Positions 42,183 to 50,732 of a stretch of 64,000 nucleotides of DNA are shown here, piece after piece. The stretch is from Alteromonas sp. CI.11.F.A3. Its GTDB lineage: Bacteria > Pseudomonadota > Gammaproteobacteria > Enterobacterales > Alteromonadaceae. The position numbers were made by a program, and so were the translations under genes. How positions within the stretch are numbered: the stretch's first letter is position 1; every line of letters begins with the position of its first letter. Location: assembly GCF_032925565.1 (NCBI RefSeq), contig NZ_CP136708.1:3162001-3226000 (forward strand). Direction: 5' to 3'. A model generated the notes under the pieces. That model was not told the origin of the DNA. It saw only the letters and a list, made by a program, of their open reading frames with translations, and ran no database searches.

Positions 42183-43592
42183 TTATGAATTTTCTCTGTT
42201 TGCTATAAAAGTAAGCGCTTTGTCGATTCTCTCGCCAACTTTCTCTTTTGACAGCAAATTAAGGGTGACATCTAAAGACGGTGAATTGCCGCTTCCAGTA
42301 GTAGCAACACGCAGTGGCATCCCTACTTTGCCCATTCCCACTTCTAGCTCTTCAGCGGTTGTATTGATAGCTGCCTGAATATTTTCCGGCTCCCACGCTT
42401 CAATAGCCATCAACTTCTCTTTTACCAGCTCTAGCGGCCCACGCGCTACTGGGCGTAAATGCTTTTTAGCAGCGTTGGCATCAAAGTCTTCATAATCTTG
42501 ATAGAAGTAAGTAGAAATTTCAGCGAGCTCTTTTAACGTTTTTACTCTGTCAGCTTGAATAGCAATAACAGACTCAAGGGCTGGCCCAGTCGTTAGGTCT
42601 ACTTCTAACCCATCAAAGTGCCATTTTAAGTGTGCAGCAACTTCACTGGCTGGCAAAGTTTTGATGTAATGCTGATTCAACCAAATCAATTTTTCAGTAT
42701 TAAATGCAGAAGCCGACTGACCAATCGCGTCTAAACTGAATAACTCAATCATTTCATCAAGGGTAAAAATCTCTTGGTCACCATGTGACCACCCTAGCCT
42801 TACTAAATAATTAAGTACCGCTTGAGGCAAGAAGCCATCATCACGATATTGCATAACACTAACTGCACCATGACGTTTTGATAACTTTTTACCGTCATCA
42901 CCTAAAATCATAGATACATGAGCATATTCCGGCACAGGCGCGCCTAATGCTTGTAAAATGTTAATTTGACGGGGCGTGTTATTAATATGATCTTCACCAC
43001 GAACAACATGAGTGATGCCCATATCCCAATCGTCTACTACAACGCAAAAGTTGTAAGTTGGTGTACCGTCGGTGCGCTGAATGATTAAGTCATCCAATTC
43101 ACTGTTGTTAATTTCGATTTTACCGCGTACGTGATCGGTAATAACAACCGTGCCTTCTAATGGCGTTTTAAACCGAATGACAAAAGGTTCGCCTTCTGGG
43201 TGATCGGTACGATCACGCCATGTGCCAGGGTAACGAGGTTTTTCGCCACGTTCTTTCTGGGCTTCACGAATAGCATCCAACTCTTCAGCGCTCATAAAGC
43301 ACTTATACGCTTTACCTTCATCTAATAGTTGTTGGATAAGGTCTTTATATCTGTCAAAACGATCAGTTTGATAGATAGGGCCCGTGTCCCAAGTCAAACC
43401 TAGCCACTGCATGCCATCTAAAATGGCTTGCTTAGCTTCTTCAGTGGAACGTTCAATATCTGTATCTTCAATACGAAGTACAAATTCGCCGCCATTGTTT
43501 TTGGCAAGTAACCAAGAATATAAAGCGGTGCGTGCGCCACCAACGTGAAGGTAGCCTGTAGGGCTTGGTGCAAATCGTGTTACAACCGACAT
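42183..43592 (-). CDS. gltX: Glutamyl-tRNA synthetase
   Basis: A 469-residue class I synthetase. The HIGH-type motif is [16 protein letters not shown] near residue 7, [14 protein letters not shown] near residue 203 binds substrate, and the KMSKS motif is [11 protein letters not shown] near residue 238. Length matches a discriminating or non-discriminating GluRS of the E. coli type. It charges tRNA-Glu; four tRNA-Glu genes lie directly downstream on the same strand, though behind their own promoter. Upstream, a putative promoter (TAGAAT at 43640-43635) is present. Confidence 0.97.
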   Translation of the reverse strand: MSVVTRFAPSPTGYLHVGGARTALYSWLLAKNNGGEFVLRIEDTDIERSTEEAKQAILDGMQWLGLTWDTGPIYQTDRFDRYKDLIQQLLDEGKAYKCFMSAEELDAIREAQKERGEKPRYPGTWRDRTDHPEGEPFVIRFKTPLEGTVVITDHVRGKIEINNSELDDLIIQRTDGTPTYNFCVVVDDWDMGITHVVRGEDHINNTPRQINILQALGAPVPEYAHVSMILGDDGKKLSKRHGAVSVMQYRDDGFLPQAVLNYLVRLGWSHGDQEIFTLDEMIELFSLDAIGQSASAFNTEKLIWLNQHYIKTLPASEVAAHLKWHFDGLEVDLTTGPALESVIAIQADRVKTLKELAEISTYFYQDYEDFDANAAKKHLRPVARGPLELVKEKLMAIEAWEPENIQAAINTTAEELEVGMGKVGMPLRVATTGSGNSPSLDVTLNLLSKEKVGERIDKALTFIANRENS

Positions 43593-43905
43593 GATAAAAA
43601 CTCTCTATCTTTATTAGATTGTGAAATTGCGCGCATTCTACCAGTCTCCGCTTCACGACAAAAGCAGCACGATGCATTTGCTTAGCATATTAGCTACCAA
43701 TAGAAACTTACATTTATGCTTTAATGGCGTCTTGGTTATTAGATGGCCTCATTTAAAGCTTACAATTCCATCAATTTAGATAAAAAGCGGCCAAAATGTT
43801 CACTTTTCAGGCATACAGTCATTTTTCTTTCATTTTATTATTGACAGTATGAGAACCGACTCTATAATACCGCCCCACTTGCTTAGGCAAGATAATAAAC
43901 AAGAC
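43593..43905. other. 313-bp divergent promoter region between gltX and the tRNA-Val genes
   Basis: It holds a probable gltX promoter on the minus strand (TTGTCG near 43661-43656 and TAGAAT at 43640-43635, spacing 15) and the tRNA-Val promoter on the plus strand (see its entry). I see no gene; the short plus-strand open frame starting at 43849 runs through the tRNA-Val sequence and is an artefact. Confidence 0.6.
43841..43868 (+). promoter_or_regulatory. Strong promoter for the tRNA-Val genes
   Basis: TTGACA (43841-43846) and TATAAT (43863-43868) are both perfect consensus boxes 16 bp apart, followed by the GC-rich discriminator ACCGCCCC. This is typical of stringently controlled tRNA promoters. 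No other promoter is visible between the three tRNA-Val genes. Confidence 0.9.
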
Positions 43906-43981
43906 GGACGCTTAGCTCAGTTGGGAGAGCATCGCCCTTACAAGGCGAGGGTCACTGGTTCAAGCCCAGTAGCGTCCACCA
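43906..43981 (+). tRNA. tRNA-Val(TAC), copy 1
   Basis: 76-nt cloverleaf starting GGACGCTTAGCTCAGTTGGG, anticodon stem TCGCC around loop CTTACAA (anticodon TAC), encoded CCA. Confidence 0.97.
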
Positions 43982-44043
43982 CTTCTTCAAGTGGCTATGA
44001 AAGTTGCACAACTTATCATAATTTTTTAGTTTGAAATAAAGAT

Positions 44044-44119
44044 GGACGCTTAGCTCAGTTGGGAGAGCATCGCCCTTACAAGGCGAGGGTCACTGGTTCA
44101 AGCCCAGTAGCGTCCACCA
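44044..44119 (+). tRNA. tRNA-Val(TAC), copy 2
   Basis: Identical 76-nt cloverleaf, anticodon TAC, encoded CCA; 62 bp after copy 1. Confidence 0.97.
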
Positions 44120-44141
44120 TTTCAAACACCACATTTTAGTT

Positions 44142-44217
44142 GGACGCTTAGCTCAGTTGGGAGAGCATCGCCCTTACAAGGCGAGGGTCACTGGTTCAAG
44201 CCCAGTAGCGTCCACCA
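44142..44217 (+). tRNA. tRNA-Val(TAC), copy 3
   Basis: Identical 76-nt cloverleaf, anticodon TAC, encoded CCA; 22 bp after copy 2. It is followed directly by tail repeats. Confidence 0.97.
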
Positions 44218-44743
44218 CTTCCCTTTTTTTAAATTCTTTATAAACACGACACGACAATCACTGGTTCAACAACTTCGTTGCGAGCCACAGTAGCGTCCAC
44301 CACTTCCCTTTTTTTAAATTCTTTATAAACACGACACGACAATCACTGGTTCAACAACTTCGTTGCGAGCCACAGTAGCGTCCACCATCTCTTCTTAATA
44401 AAACTTCTTCAATTTCTATAAGACCACCGGTTCAATAACTTCGTTACGAGCCACAGCAGCGTCCACCATCTCTTCTTCAAAAAATCATTTTCTAGTATTT
44501 AGATTAACTAGTTCACGCTGGTTCAACAACTTCGTTTCTATCAACAGCTGCATTCACCACCTGTCATACCTCAGAATAAATAACTGAAAAAACTAACTTA
44601 ACACCCCTGCCCTCTACCTGTTTTTCATGCCATGCATCGCAATATTAAAGACCCTATTAAACAATGGTGATAGGTTAATTATTCAACTAAACTCCTATTA
44701 GGTTGTTTACACAAGTAAGCATTGACGCACATACGAGGTTGTA
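44218..44743 (+). repeat. Four decaying repeats of the tRNA-Val 3' end, then 180 bp without features
   Basis: After copy 3 of tRNA-Val, an 85-bp unit is repeated in tandem (boundaries near 44217, 44302, 44387). Each unit ends in a tRNA-Val-like tail: CACTGGTTCAA, an inserted CAAC-TTC-GTTG hairpin, then CAGTAGCGTCCACCA. Tails lie at 44258-44302, 44343-44387, 44423-44468 and 44514-44559; the first two units are almost identical, the third and fourth are progressively degenerate. From about 44560 to the start of the next gene at 44744 I see only AT-rich sequence. Confidence 0.88.
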
Positions 44744-46369
44744 ATGAACCTACAGTTGGCTAGACAAACCCGCTTATTAATTGCGGAAGATCAGGCTTTG
44801 GCAAAAAGTCATATGAAATATGCTTTGGAGCAACTTGGCTTCCAACATATCGATTATGTGGATCGTGCTGCGTACGCCCTTACCTCACTGCGCACCCGGC
44901 AGTACGATGTCATTGTTTGCGCTTATGATTTAAGGCAAGAACAAGGGGGCTATAATTTATTCGAGCAGCTGAAAACCGAAAAGATTATTCCTCTTACTAC
45001 CGGCTTTATTTTTACCAGTGCCGATACTGCCATTGATGTTGTTCATGCAATAATCGAGTTGCAACCCGACGAATTCTTAGCAAAACCATTTTCCGTCAAC
45101 GAACTTGATAAACGACTGAGTAAAGTCGTCACCCGTAAAAAGGTGTTTCATGATGTCTATCGTTACATGGATGACCAGAATCCCGAGCAGGCACTTAAAG
45201 AATTAGAGTTTATTTTAGTTGAACCTAAGAACGCTGAACACTTCCCGTTAGCCCTTAAAACTAAGGGCGATTTATTATTGTTGAATAGACAGTTTGAAAA
45301 CGCGAAGCTTTTTTACCAATCAATCATTAACATTCAAAACTTTACGTGGGCAAAGCTTGGTCTGGTTCAATGCTACATTCACTTAGATGAATTTGATGAT
45401 GCAGAACGAGATCTTATTCAACTGGCACTACAACCTGAAAGTATGCTGAGCGCCTATGACTTATTGGCAGAGCTTCAAATTAAGTTAGAAGCCTATGATG
45501 AAGCACTGGAATGTGTAAATGTGGCTAGCGATATTTCACCTCGAAATGTGATGCGCCATATTACTGCGGTACAACTTGCTAGGTTAACCCACGATTATGA
45601 GGGGCAATTTAATAGCGCAAAAAAAGTGGTTCGTTTCGGCAAGAATTCGGTGCACGACACCCCTGAAATGTACTTATCTGTCGCAAGAGCAGGTATCGAC
45701 TTTGCGATGACAGCAGAAACCTCTCAAACAAACAAAATTATAAAACAATCTAACGAATATCTGCGCCAGCTAAAAAGCGCCTACCCAAAAGTTAATCTTG
45801 ACCATCAGCTTCAAGTTATTAGTGCCCGTATTCACTATCTAAAAGATGAAAATGATAAAGCAAAAGATCTGCTTGATGCCTTAGATATCGATAATCTTGA
45901 AGAACAGTCTGTCGAAACTTTATTAGACTCGGCAAAGGCCTTCCACGACTTGGGGTTAAGAGGAAGCGCGCTTAAATTACTCGATAAAGCGACATTAAGG
46001 CAAAAAGAGCTTGATGCGCCAAACAGCTTACTTAGCCGTTATATAAACCAAGAAGTTGTTGAGAAAACAGCAATATCAATTAGTCCTAAAAACCTTAATG
46101 ACGTCGCTGTGGTGCAGTATAAGCGTGGCGAACTGGCGAAATCTTACCAAACGTTCGAGCAAGCATTCAGGGTTATGCCTCACAACCCTGCCATTGCGTT
46201 AAACCTACTGCAAGCGTCAGCAATGCGACGCTCTCGTGAAGGAAAAGCGGAAGCCAGTATGAACTCGGTTATGAAGAAGTGCCGCTTTACGCTGGAAAGT
46301 GCTTCTTTATCTGAAGAGCAAAGCCAGCGCTATGAAACGGTTAAGGGGCTGTTAGATCAGGTGGTGTAA
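44744..46369 (+). CDS. Receiver-like domain plus TPR protein with a degenerate phosphorylation site
   Basis: A 541-residue protein with a CheY-like N-terminal domain (about residues 9-130) and a long helical TPR-type region (about 150-530). The receiver has the acidic pair (Glu15, Asp16) in LLIAEDQAL, Thr in FIFTSADT and Lys in FLAKPFS. The expected phosphoacceptor position in YDVIVCAYDL reads Ala (residue 60) instead of Asp, with an Asp two positions later (62). It may therefore signal without phosphorylation or use the shifted Asp. The TPR region includes ALKTKGDLLLLNRQFENAKLFYQ and FTWAKLGLVQCYIHLDEFDDAERDL. Its 3' end overlaps the convergent GNAT gene by 13 bp. Alone, with no kinase adjacent. 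Confidence 0.85.
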   Translation: MNLQLARQTRLLIAEDQALAKSHMKYALEQLGFQHIDYVDRAAYALTSLRTRQYDVIVCAYDLRQEQGGYNLFEQLKTEKIIPLTTGFIFTSADTAIDVVHAIIELQPDEFLAKPFSVNELDKRLSKVVTRKKVFHDVYRYMDDQNPEQALKELEFILVEPKNAEHFPLALKTKGDLLLLNRQFENAKLFYQSIINIQNFTWAKLGLVQCYIHLDEFDDAERDLIQLALQPESMLSAYDLLAELQIKLEAYDEALECVNVASDISPRNVMRHITAVQLARLTHDYEGQFNSAKKVVRFGKNSVHDTPEMYLSVARAGIDFAMTAETSQTNKIIKQSNEYLRQLKSAYPKVNLDHQLQVISARIHYLKDENDKAKDLLDALDIDNLEEQSVETLLDSAKAFHDLGLRGSALKLLDKATLRQKELDAPNSLLSRYINQEVVEKTAISISPKNLNDVAVVQYKRGELAKSYQTFEQAFRVMPHNPAIALNLLQASAMRRSREGKAEASMNSVMKKCRFTLESASLSEEQSQRYETVKGLLDQVV

Positions 46370-46884
46370 ACCACTACCTTTTCTTGGTAAAGGTTGTCTT
46401 TATATTCAATTTCATGGCTATAGGACATACCTATTTTTTCCATCACTTTAATGGAATTTAAATTTTCCGGTTTTGCCATAGCACAAAATTTGTCGATGCC
46501 AATTTGATACAAAGCGTCTTTCACTTGCATCGCTGCCTCTGTGGCATATCCCTTCCCCCAGCTGGCTTGTTTAAAACGCCAACCAAGTTCAATATTATCA
46601 ATCTCAGGATCTTTAGTGAAAAAGCCAAAAGGGCGAACTAAAATCCAGCCGATATCCTCTTCACTTTCTTTTTCTTGTACTCGCCATAAGCCCCAACCTA
46701 ATGCTGGGTTTGAATACGCTTGAAAGCGTGGTACGAAGGTGTTCGTAATATCTTCACGTGATGTTTTTTGACCATCACTGATAAATCGCATTACCTCTTC
46801 GTCTTGATCAAGCTCCCAAAGGAACTCTAGATCAGAGTCGGTGATATAATGGAAAGACAGGCGCGCGCTATCTTCAATAAACAT
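46357..46884 (-). CDS. GNAT acetyltransferase (RimJ/RimL type)
   Basis: A 175-residue GNAT of the RimJ/RimL group: ARLSFHYITDSDLEFLWELDQDEEVMRFIS at the start, IELGWRFKQASWGKGYATEAAMQVKDALYQIGI near residues 97-128 with the acetyl-CoA-binding GKGYATEA, and KPENLNSIKVMEKIGMSYSH near residue 137. These proteins acetylate protein N-termini or small amines; the acceptor is unknown. Its 3' end overlaps the convergent TPR gene by 13 bp. Confidence 0.88.
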   Translation of the reverse strand: MFIEDSARLSFHYITDSDLEFLWELDQDEEVMRFISDGQKTSREDITNTFVPRFQAYSNPALGWGLWRVQEKESEEDIGWILVRPFGFFTKDPEIDNIELGWRFKQASWGKGYATEAAMQVKDALYQIGIDKFCAMAKPENLNSIKVMEKIGMSYSHEIEYKDNLYQEKVVVYTT

Positions 46885-46964
46885 AGATTTCCCTTTCTAA
46901 TCGTTATTATTACGAGCAACTTTATACTGCTGCTTTCGTATTTTTTGGCGCAACGAACGTAAGT

Positions 46965-47933
46965 TTAGCCGCCTAACATAGCTAAGTGTTTCGTTGCCCC
47001 AGTATTACCTTCATGCAAAAAGTGCGTTGCATGCTTTTCACCTAAACACTCAACTAAGAACTGTTGTAGCCCTACTACATCTTGCTCGGCCAATAGGTGT
47101 CGCATATCAATACCGTGCTCACTAAATAGGCACAAATGTAATTTACCATTGGCGGCAACGCGAAGTCGATTACAACTTTTACAAAAATCTTTGCTGTACG
47201 GCATGATGAGGCCAATTTTACCCGCATAGTCAGGATGAAAAAATTCCTGCGCTGGTCCGGCGTCTTTGCGCCTAACCATGGGTTGCCATCCGGCATCAAT
47301 AAGTGTTTGCTTAAGCGGAGTGCCACCTTGGTGCTGCGCTTTAAAGAAATTAGTTGTATCGCCGGTTTCCATCAATTCAATAAACCGCAATGTGACTGGC
47401 ATGGTTTTAAGCCACTCAAGGAATCGATTTAACCTTGCATCAGAAAAATCGTTTAGCAGCACCGAATTCACTTTTACATCAAGTCCGGCTTCAACCGCAG
47501 CATCCAACCCGGCTAACACTTGCTTTAATTTATCTTGCCCAGTAATTGCTGCAAACTGCCTTGGATCTAGGCTATCTATACTGACATTCACTTGGTGTAA
47601 ACCTGCCTGCTTCCACGCAGCAGCATGTTCAGCCATACGACCACCATGGGTGGTCATGGCCACTCGCTTAATTCCAGGAGTATTTGCCGTTGTACTTAAA
47701 ATATCGAGGAAATCGCGTCGAAGTGTTGGCTCGCCGCCAGTAAGACGGACTTTGGATGTACCCAAACCTGAAAACGCGCTCAGCAGCGTGTTAATTTCGC
47801 CTAGGGAAAGAAAATGCTCACTAGAAGGACCTTGATAACCGTCAGGCAAACAATACTGACAGCGAAAATTACACGCCTCCGTTACCGATAAACGCAAATA
47901 ATGGAATTGTCGTCCAAAGCTATCTTCTAACAA
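46965..47933 (-). CDS. moaA: GTP 3',8-cyclase (molybdenum cofactor biosynthesis)
   Basis: A radical-SAM enzyme of about 322 residues making the cyclic pyranopterin precursor from GTP. The N-terminal 4Fe-4S motif is CNFRCQYCLP, and the C-terminal cluster is CKSCNRLRVAANGKLHLCLF near residue 250. RLTGGEPTLRRD and VNVSIDSLDPRQFAAITGQD are family segments, and the protein ends in Gly-Gly as MoaA requires. I place the start at TTG 47933 because AAGGGAG lies 5 nt upstream; the frame continues to TTG 47963, without any ribosome-binding site. No other moa genes are adjacent. A Moco riboswitch was looked for upstream but could not be recognised. Confidence 0.93.
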   Translation of the reverse strand: MLEDSFGRQFHYLRLSVTEACNFRCQYCLPDGYQGPSSEHFLSLGEINTLLSAFSGLGTSKVRLTGGEPTLRRDFLDILSTTANTPGIKRVAMTTHGGRMAEHAAAWKQAGLHQVNVSIDSLDPRQFAAITGQDKLKQVLAGLDAAVEAGLDVKVNSVLLNDFSDARLNRFLEWLKTMPVTLRFIELMETGDTTNFFKAQHQGGTPLKQTLIDAGWQPMVRRKDAGPAQEFFHPDYAGKIGLIMPYSKDFCKSCNRLRVAANGKLHLCLFSEHGIDMRHLLAEQDVVGLQQFLVECLGEKHATHFLHEGNTGATKHLAMLGG

Positions 47934-48233
47934 ATTTTCTCCCTTGAGGGGTACGTAAAACAAATAGTGTGATTAAATAGACTATGATGTCTTTGCGCCA
48001 GTTTACGCGGCCGCAAATAAGAATGAAATGCTCGATAACGCATAAATTAGAACGTTTTATCGTACCGTTACCCTATTTATCTTAAATAAATATAACGGTT
48101 CACCGTAGACGATTTAGTTTAAGATTCGTTAATCTACCACAATTCATCTTAGTAAAGGAGTTTTCACTCCTACCTTCCGCTAGCGTCATCGCGTTGCAAC
48201 GTCCCAACCATGCAGTGAGAACATAAGTACACC

Positions 48234-50027
48234 ATGCGAAAAAATCGATTTCCTTTAAACGAAAATGAGCCTATTAAATGGCAGGTGCTCAAACAGTTAT
48301 GGCCATACCTTCTAGAGTTTAAAGGTCGGGTGGCATTAGCGTTAATGTGCTTAGTTGCTGCGAAACTTGCCAGCATTGGCTTACCATATGTACTTAAATA
48401 CACGGTAGATAGTTTAAACGGTGATGTAGAAGCCTTAGCCATTGCCGTGCCTATCAGCTTAATTATTGCTTACGGTGCACTTAGGCTTACCAATGTTTTA
48501 CTTGGCGAAGTACGAGACACATTATTCGGACGTGTTACTGAGCGCGCCATGCGCAGGCTGGGTTTGAAGGTATTTAATCACCTCCACAATCTAGATTTAG
48601 GGTTTCATTTAAACCGGAGAACAGGCGGCTTATCTAGAGATATTGAACGTGGCACAAATGGCGTGAGTTTCTTAATGCGGTTTATGGTGTTCAATATTGT
48701 CCCTACCCTTTTAGAAATTGGCTTAGTCGTGATATTGCTATTGATTCAGTTTGGCTGGTCTTTTGCAATGATCATTGTGGTCAGTGTTATCTGCTATGTC
48801 ATGTTCTCGATGAAAGCCACCGATTGGCGCACCCGATTTGTACAACAAATGAATGAGGCCGACTCCACAACTAATTCACGAGCGGTAGACAGCTTACTTA
48901 ACTTTGAAACCGTAAAGTACTTCAATAACGAACGCTTCGAAGCAAACCGATACGACACAGACTTGGCTGGCTGGGAAAAAGCAAGGCGTAAAAATCGATT
49001 ATCCCTTTTCGCCTTAAACGGCGGCCAAGCCAGCATTATTGCGCTGGCGATGACAGCCATGATGGCGAATGCAGCTTATGGTGTAATGGAGGGCGAGATG
49101 ACCATTGGTGACTTCGTGCTAATTAACGCTTTCACTATGCAAATATTTATGCCGCTTAATTTCTTGGGTTTTGTGTATCGGGAAATTCGCGGCTCGCTAG
49201 CGAACATTCAAAACTTATTTTCCCTACTGGCCCAAAAGCCAGCAATTGAAGATAAACCCAATGCAGCTCATCTCTCAGTAGACCAGGCGAGTATACGTTT
49301 TAGTAACGTTCAATTTCACTATCAGCAAGCACGGCCTATTTTAAAAGGTATTAGCTTCGACGTGCCATCAGGCGCCAAGGTGGCCGTGGTCGGCGAAAGT
49401 GGTGCAGGTAAATCCACCATCATGAAGTTGCTGTTTCGTTTTTACGAACCCAGCGAGGGTGGTATTTATATAAATGGGCAGGATATTCGCGACCTTAGCC
49501 AACATAGTTTACGAAGCCATATTGGTATTGTTCCGCAAGATACGGTGTTATTTAATACATCCCTGGTTGAAAATATCCGTTACGGTAATCCTGATGCTAG
49601 CGATGATGAGGTTAATCATGCGATTAAACTTGCACATTTAACCCAGTTTGTTGAAAGCTTGCCGGATGGATTAGACACCACAGTAGGCGAACGTGGGCTG
49701 AAACTCTCAGGCGGCGAGAAACAACGCGTAGCCATCGCTCGTGCGTTATTAAAAGGTGCGCCTATTATGATATTTGATGAGGCAACGTCTTCATTAGACA
49801 GTCAATCAGAGCAAGCGATATTAGGCGCACTTCGTGATGCAGCAAAAGGCCACACGAGCTTGGTTATCGCCCATAGGCTATCTACTATTGTGGATGCCGA
49901 TACCATCTTAGTGTTAAGCAAGGGCATGATTGCCGAACATGGCACCCATGAAACGCTTTTAGCACAACAAGGTATTTATAATCGGCTGTGGGCGACTCAG
50001 CAACGAGATTCAAACAATGAAGCATGA
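48234..50027 (+). CDS. Atm1/HMT1-type ABC exporter (ATPase fused to permease)
   Basis: A 597-residue half-transporter: six membrane helices (about residues 30-320) followed by an ATPase. The permease contains FHLNRRTGGLSRDIERGTNGVSFL near residues 120-145 and NFETVKYFNNERFEANRYD near residue 223, both typical of mitochondrial Atm1/ABCB7 relatives. The ATPase shows GESGAGKSTIMKLLFRFYEP near residue 387, LSGGEKQRVAIARAL near residue 496 and IFDEATSSLD near residue 518. Bacterial homologues export glutathione-based conjugates and confer metal tolerance. The gene is divergent from moaA and followed 64 bp later by a DUF3820 gene. Confidence 0.92.
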   Translation: MRKNRFPLNENEPIKWQVLKQLWPYLLEFKGRVALALMCLVAAKLASIGLPYVLKYTVDSLNGDVEALAIAVPISLIIAYGALRLTNVLLGEVRDTLFGRVTERAMRRLGLKVFNHLHNLDLGFHLNRRTGGLSRDIERGTNGVSFLMRFMVFNIVPTLLEIGLVVILLLIQFGWSFAMIIVVSVICYVMFSMKATDWRTRFVQQMNEADSTTNSRAVDSLLNFETVKYFNNERFEANRYDTDLAGWEKARRKNRLSLFALNGGQASIIALAMTAMMANAAYGVMEGEMTIGDFVLINAFTMQIFMPLNFLGFVYREIRGSLANIQNLFSLLAQKPAIEDKPNAAHLSVDQASIRFSNVQFHYQQARPILKGISFDVPSGAKVAVVGESGAGKSTIMKLLFRFYEPSEGGIYINGQDIRDLSQHSLRSHIGIVPQDTVLFNTSLVENIRYGNPDASDDEVNHAIKLAHLTQFVESLPDGLDTTVGERGLKLSGGEKQRVAIARALLKGAPIMIFDEATSSLDSQSEQAILGALRDAAKGHTSLVIAHRLSTIVDADTILVLSKGMIAEHGTHETLLAQQGIYNRLWATQQRDSNNEA

Positions 50028-50091
50028 AACCAAACCCATGCATTTGCAGGCTCGCGACAACGTACATGAAATTAAAGAATAGTTGAGTAAT

Positions 50092-50307
50092 ATGGATCCA
50101 GAAGCAATAAAAAGTGCAATCAACCAAACCATGCCATTTGGTAAGTATGCGGGGCGTCGGTTATTCCACCTGCCAGAGCCCTATTTAGTATGGTTTAACA
50201 CACAAGGTTTTCCCGAAGGAAAGCTGGGACAGCAACTCGCGCTCATGTACGAAATTAAACTTAACGGGCTCGAGTCAGTAGTAGAACCTCTACTGCATGA
50301 CGACTAG
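50092..50307 (+). CDS. DUF3820 family small protein
   Basis: A 71-residue protein. The DUF3820 core is visible: MPFGKYAGRRLFHLPEPYLVWFNTQGFPEGKLGQQLALMYEIKLNGLE, with the GKYAG and PEPYLVWF motifs. ATG 50092 is preferred over the in-frame TTG at 50083. Such proteins are often annotated as quorum-sensing-regulated factors; the activity is not established. It ends 2 bp before the next gene, so both form one unit, probably with the ABC exporter upstream. Confidence 0.85.
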   Translation: MDPEAIKSAINQTMPFGKYAGRRLFHLPEPYLVWFNTQGFPEGKLGQQLALMYEIKLNGLESVVEPLLHDD

Positions 50308-50309
50308 CT

Positions 50310-50633
50310 ATGTTCGCTCGCCCAAGAAAGCAAAAACGAGAGGCTATCGATCAGCGAATATTGCGCCTGCACACAGGCATTGCTAAAAAAGTCATTGCAC
50401 AACCTTCACTCATAACTAACGTTCAAGCAACGTTAGAGGCTCGTTATGAAAGTGGCATGATGCGTTACGGTAGCTATATGTTATGGCAAGGGATTGTAGA
50501 AACGCTTCATACTCCTGAGGTATTCACAGCACTGTTACTCGCCGAAGATGAACGCACCGCAAGCCTTAGACGGGAAACCATATTTACGGGTATTTTAACC
50601 GAAGCTGAGCGAGCAGAAGTTCTGGAAGAATAA
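50310..50633 (+). CDS. Uncharacterised 107-residue protein
   Basis: A mostly helical protein, basic at its N-terminus (FARPRKQKREAIDQRILRLH) and acidic at its C-terminus (GILTEAERAEVLEE). The middle reads VIAQPSLITNVQATLEARYESGMMRYGSYMLWQGIVETLHTPEVF. No signal or membrane segment is present. It follows the DUF3820 gene by 2 bp and is ended by a strong terminator, which supports a real gene. I do not recognise a named family. Confidence 0.75.
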   Translation: MFARPRKQKREAIDQRILRLHTGIAKKVIAQPSLITNVQATLEARYESGMMRYGSYMLWQGIVETLHTPEVFTALLLAEDERTASLRRETIFTGILTEAERAEVLEE

Positions 50634-50651
50634 GTAAACATACGAAACATT

Positions 50652-50687
50652 AAAAAAGGGTAAATCGATAGTCGATTTACCCTTTTT
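50652..50687. terminator. Strong bidirectional terminator
   Basis: AAAAAGGGTAAATCGA, a short loop, and TCGATTTACCCTTTTT form a perfect 16-bp stem with flanking A/T tracts. It lies between the converging 107-residue gene and the class II DAHP synthase gene. Confidence 0.95.
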
Positions 50688-50732
50688 AGTATGACGCCTT
50701 ACCACTAAAGCGATAAGGTTTTCTTTCAGAAA

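Noticed and set aside
43849..44034. 61-residue open frame
   Set aside because: It runs through tRNA-Val copy 1; the conserved-looking RLAQLGEHRPYKARVTGSS is translated tRNA.
47964..48233. Possible molybdenum cofactor riboswitch upstream of moaA
   Set aside because: I could not identify the conserved paired elements; a covariance-model search would decide.
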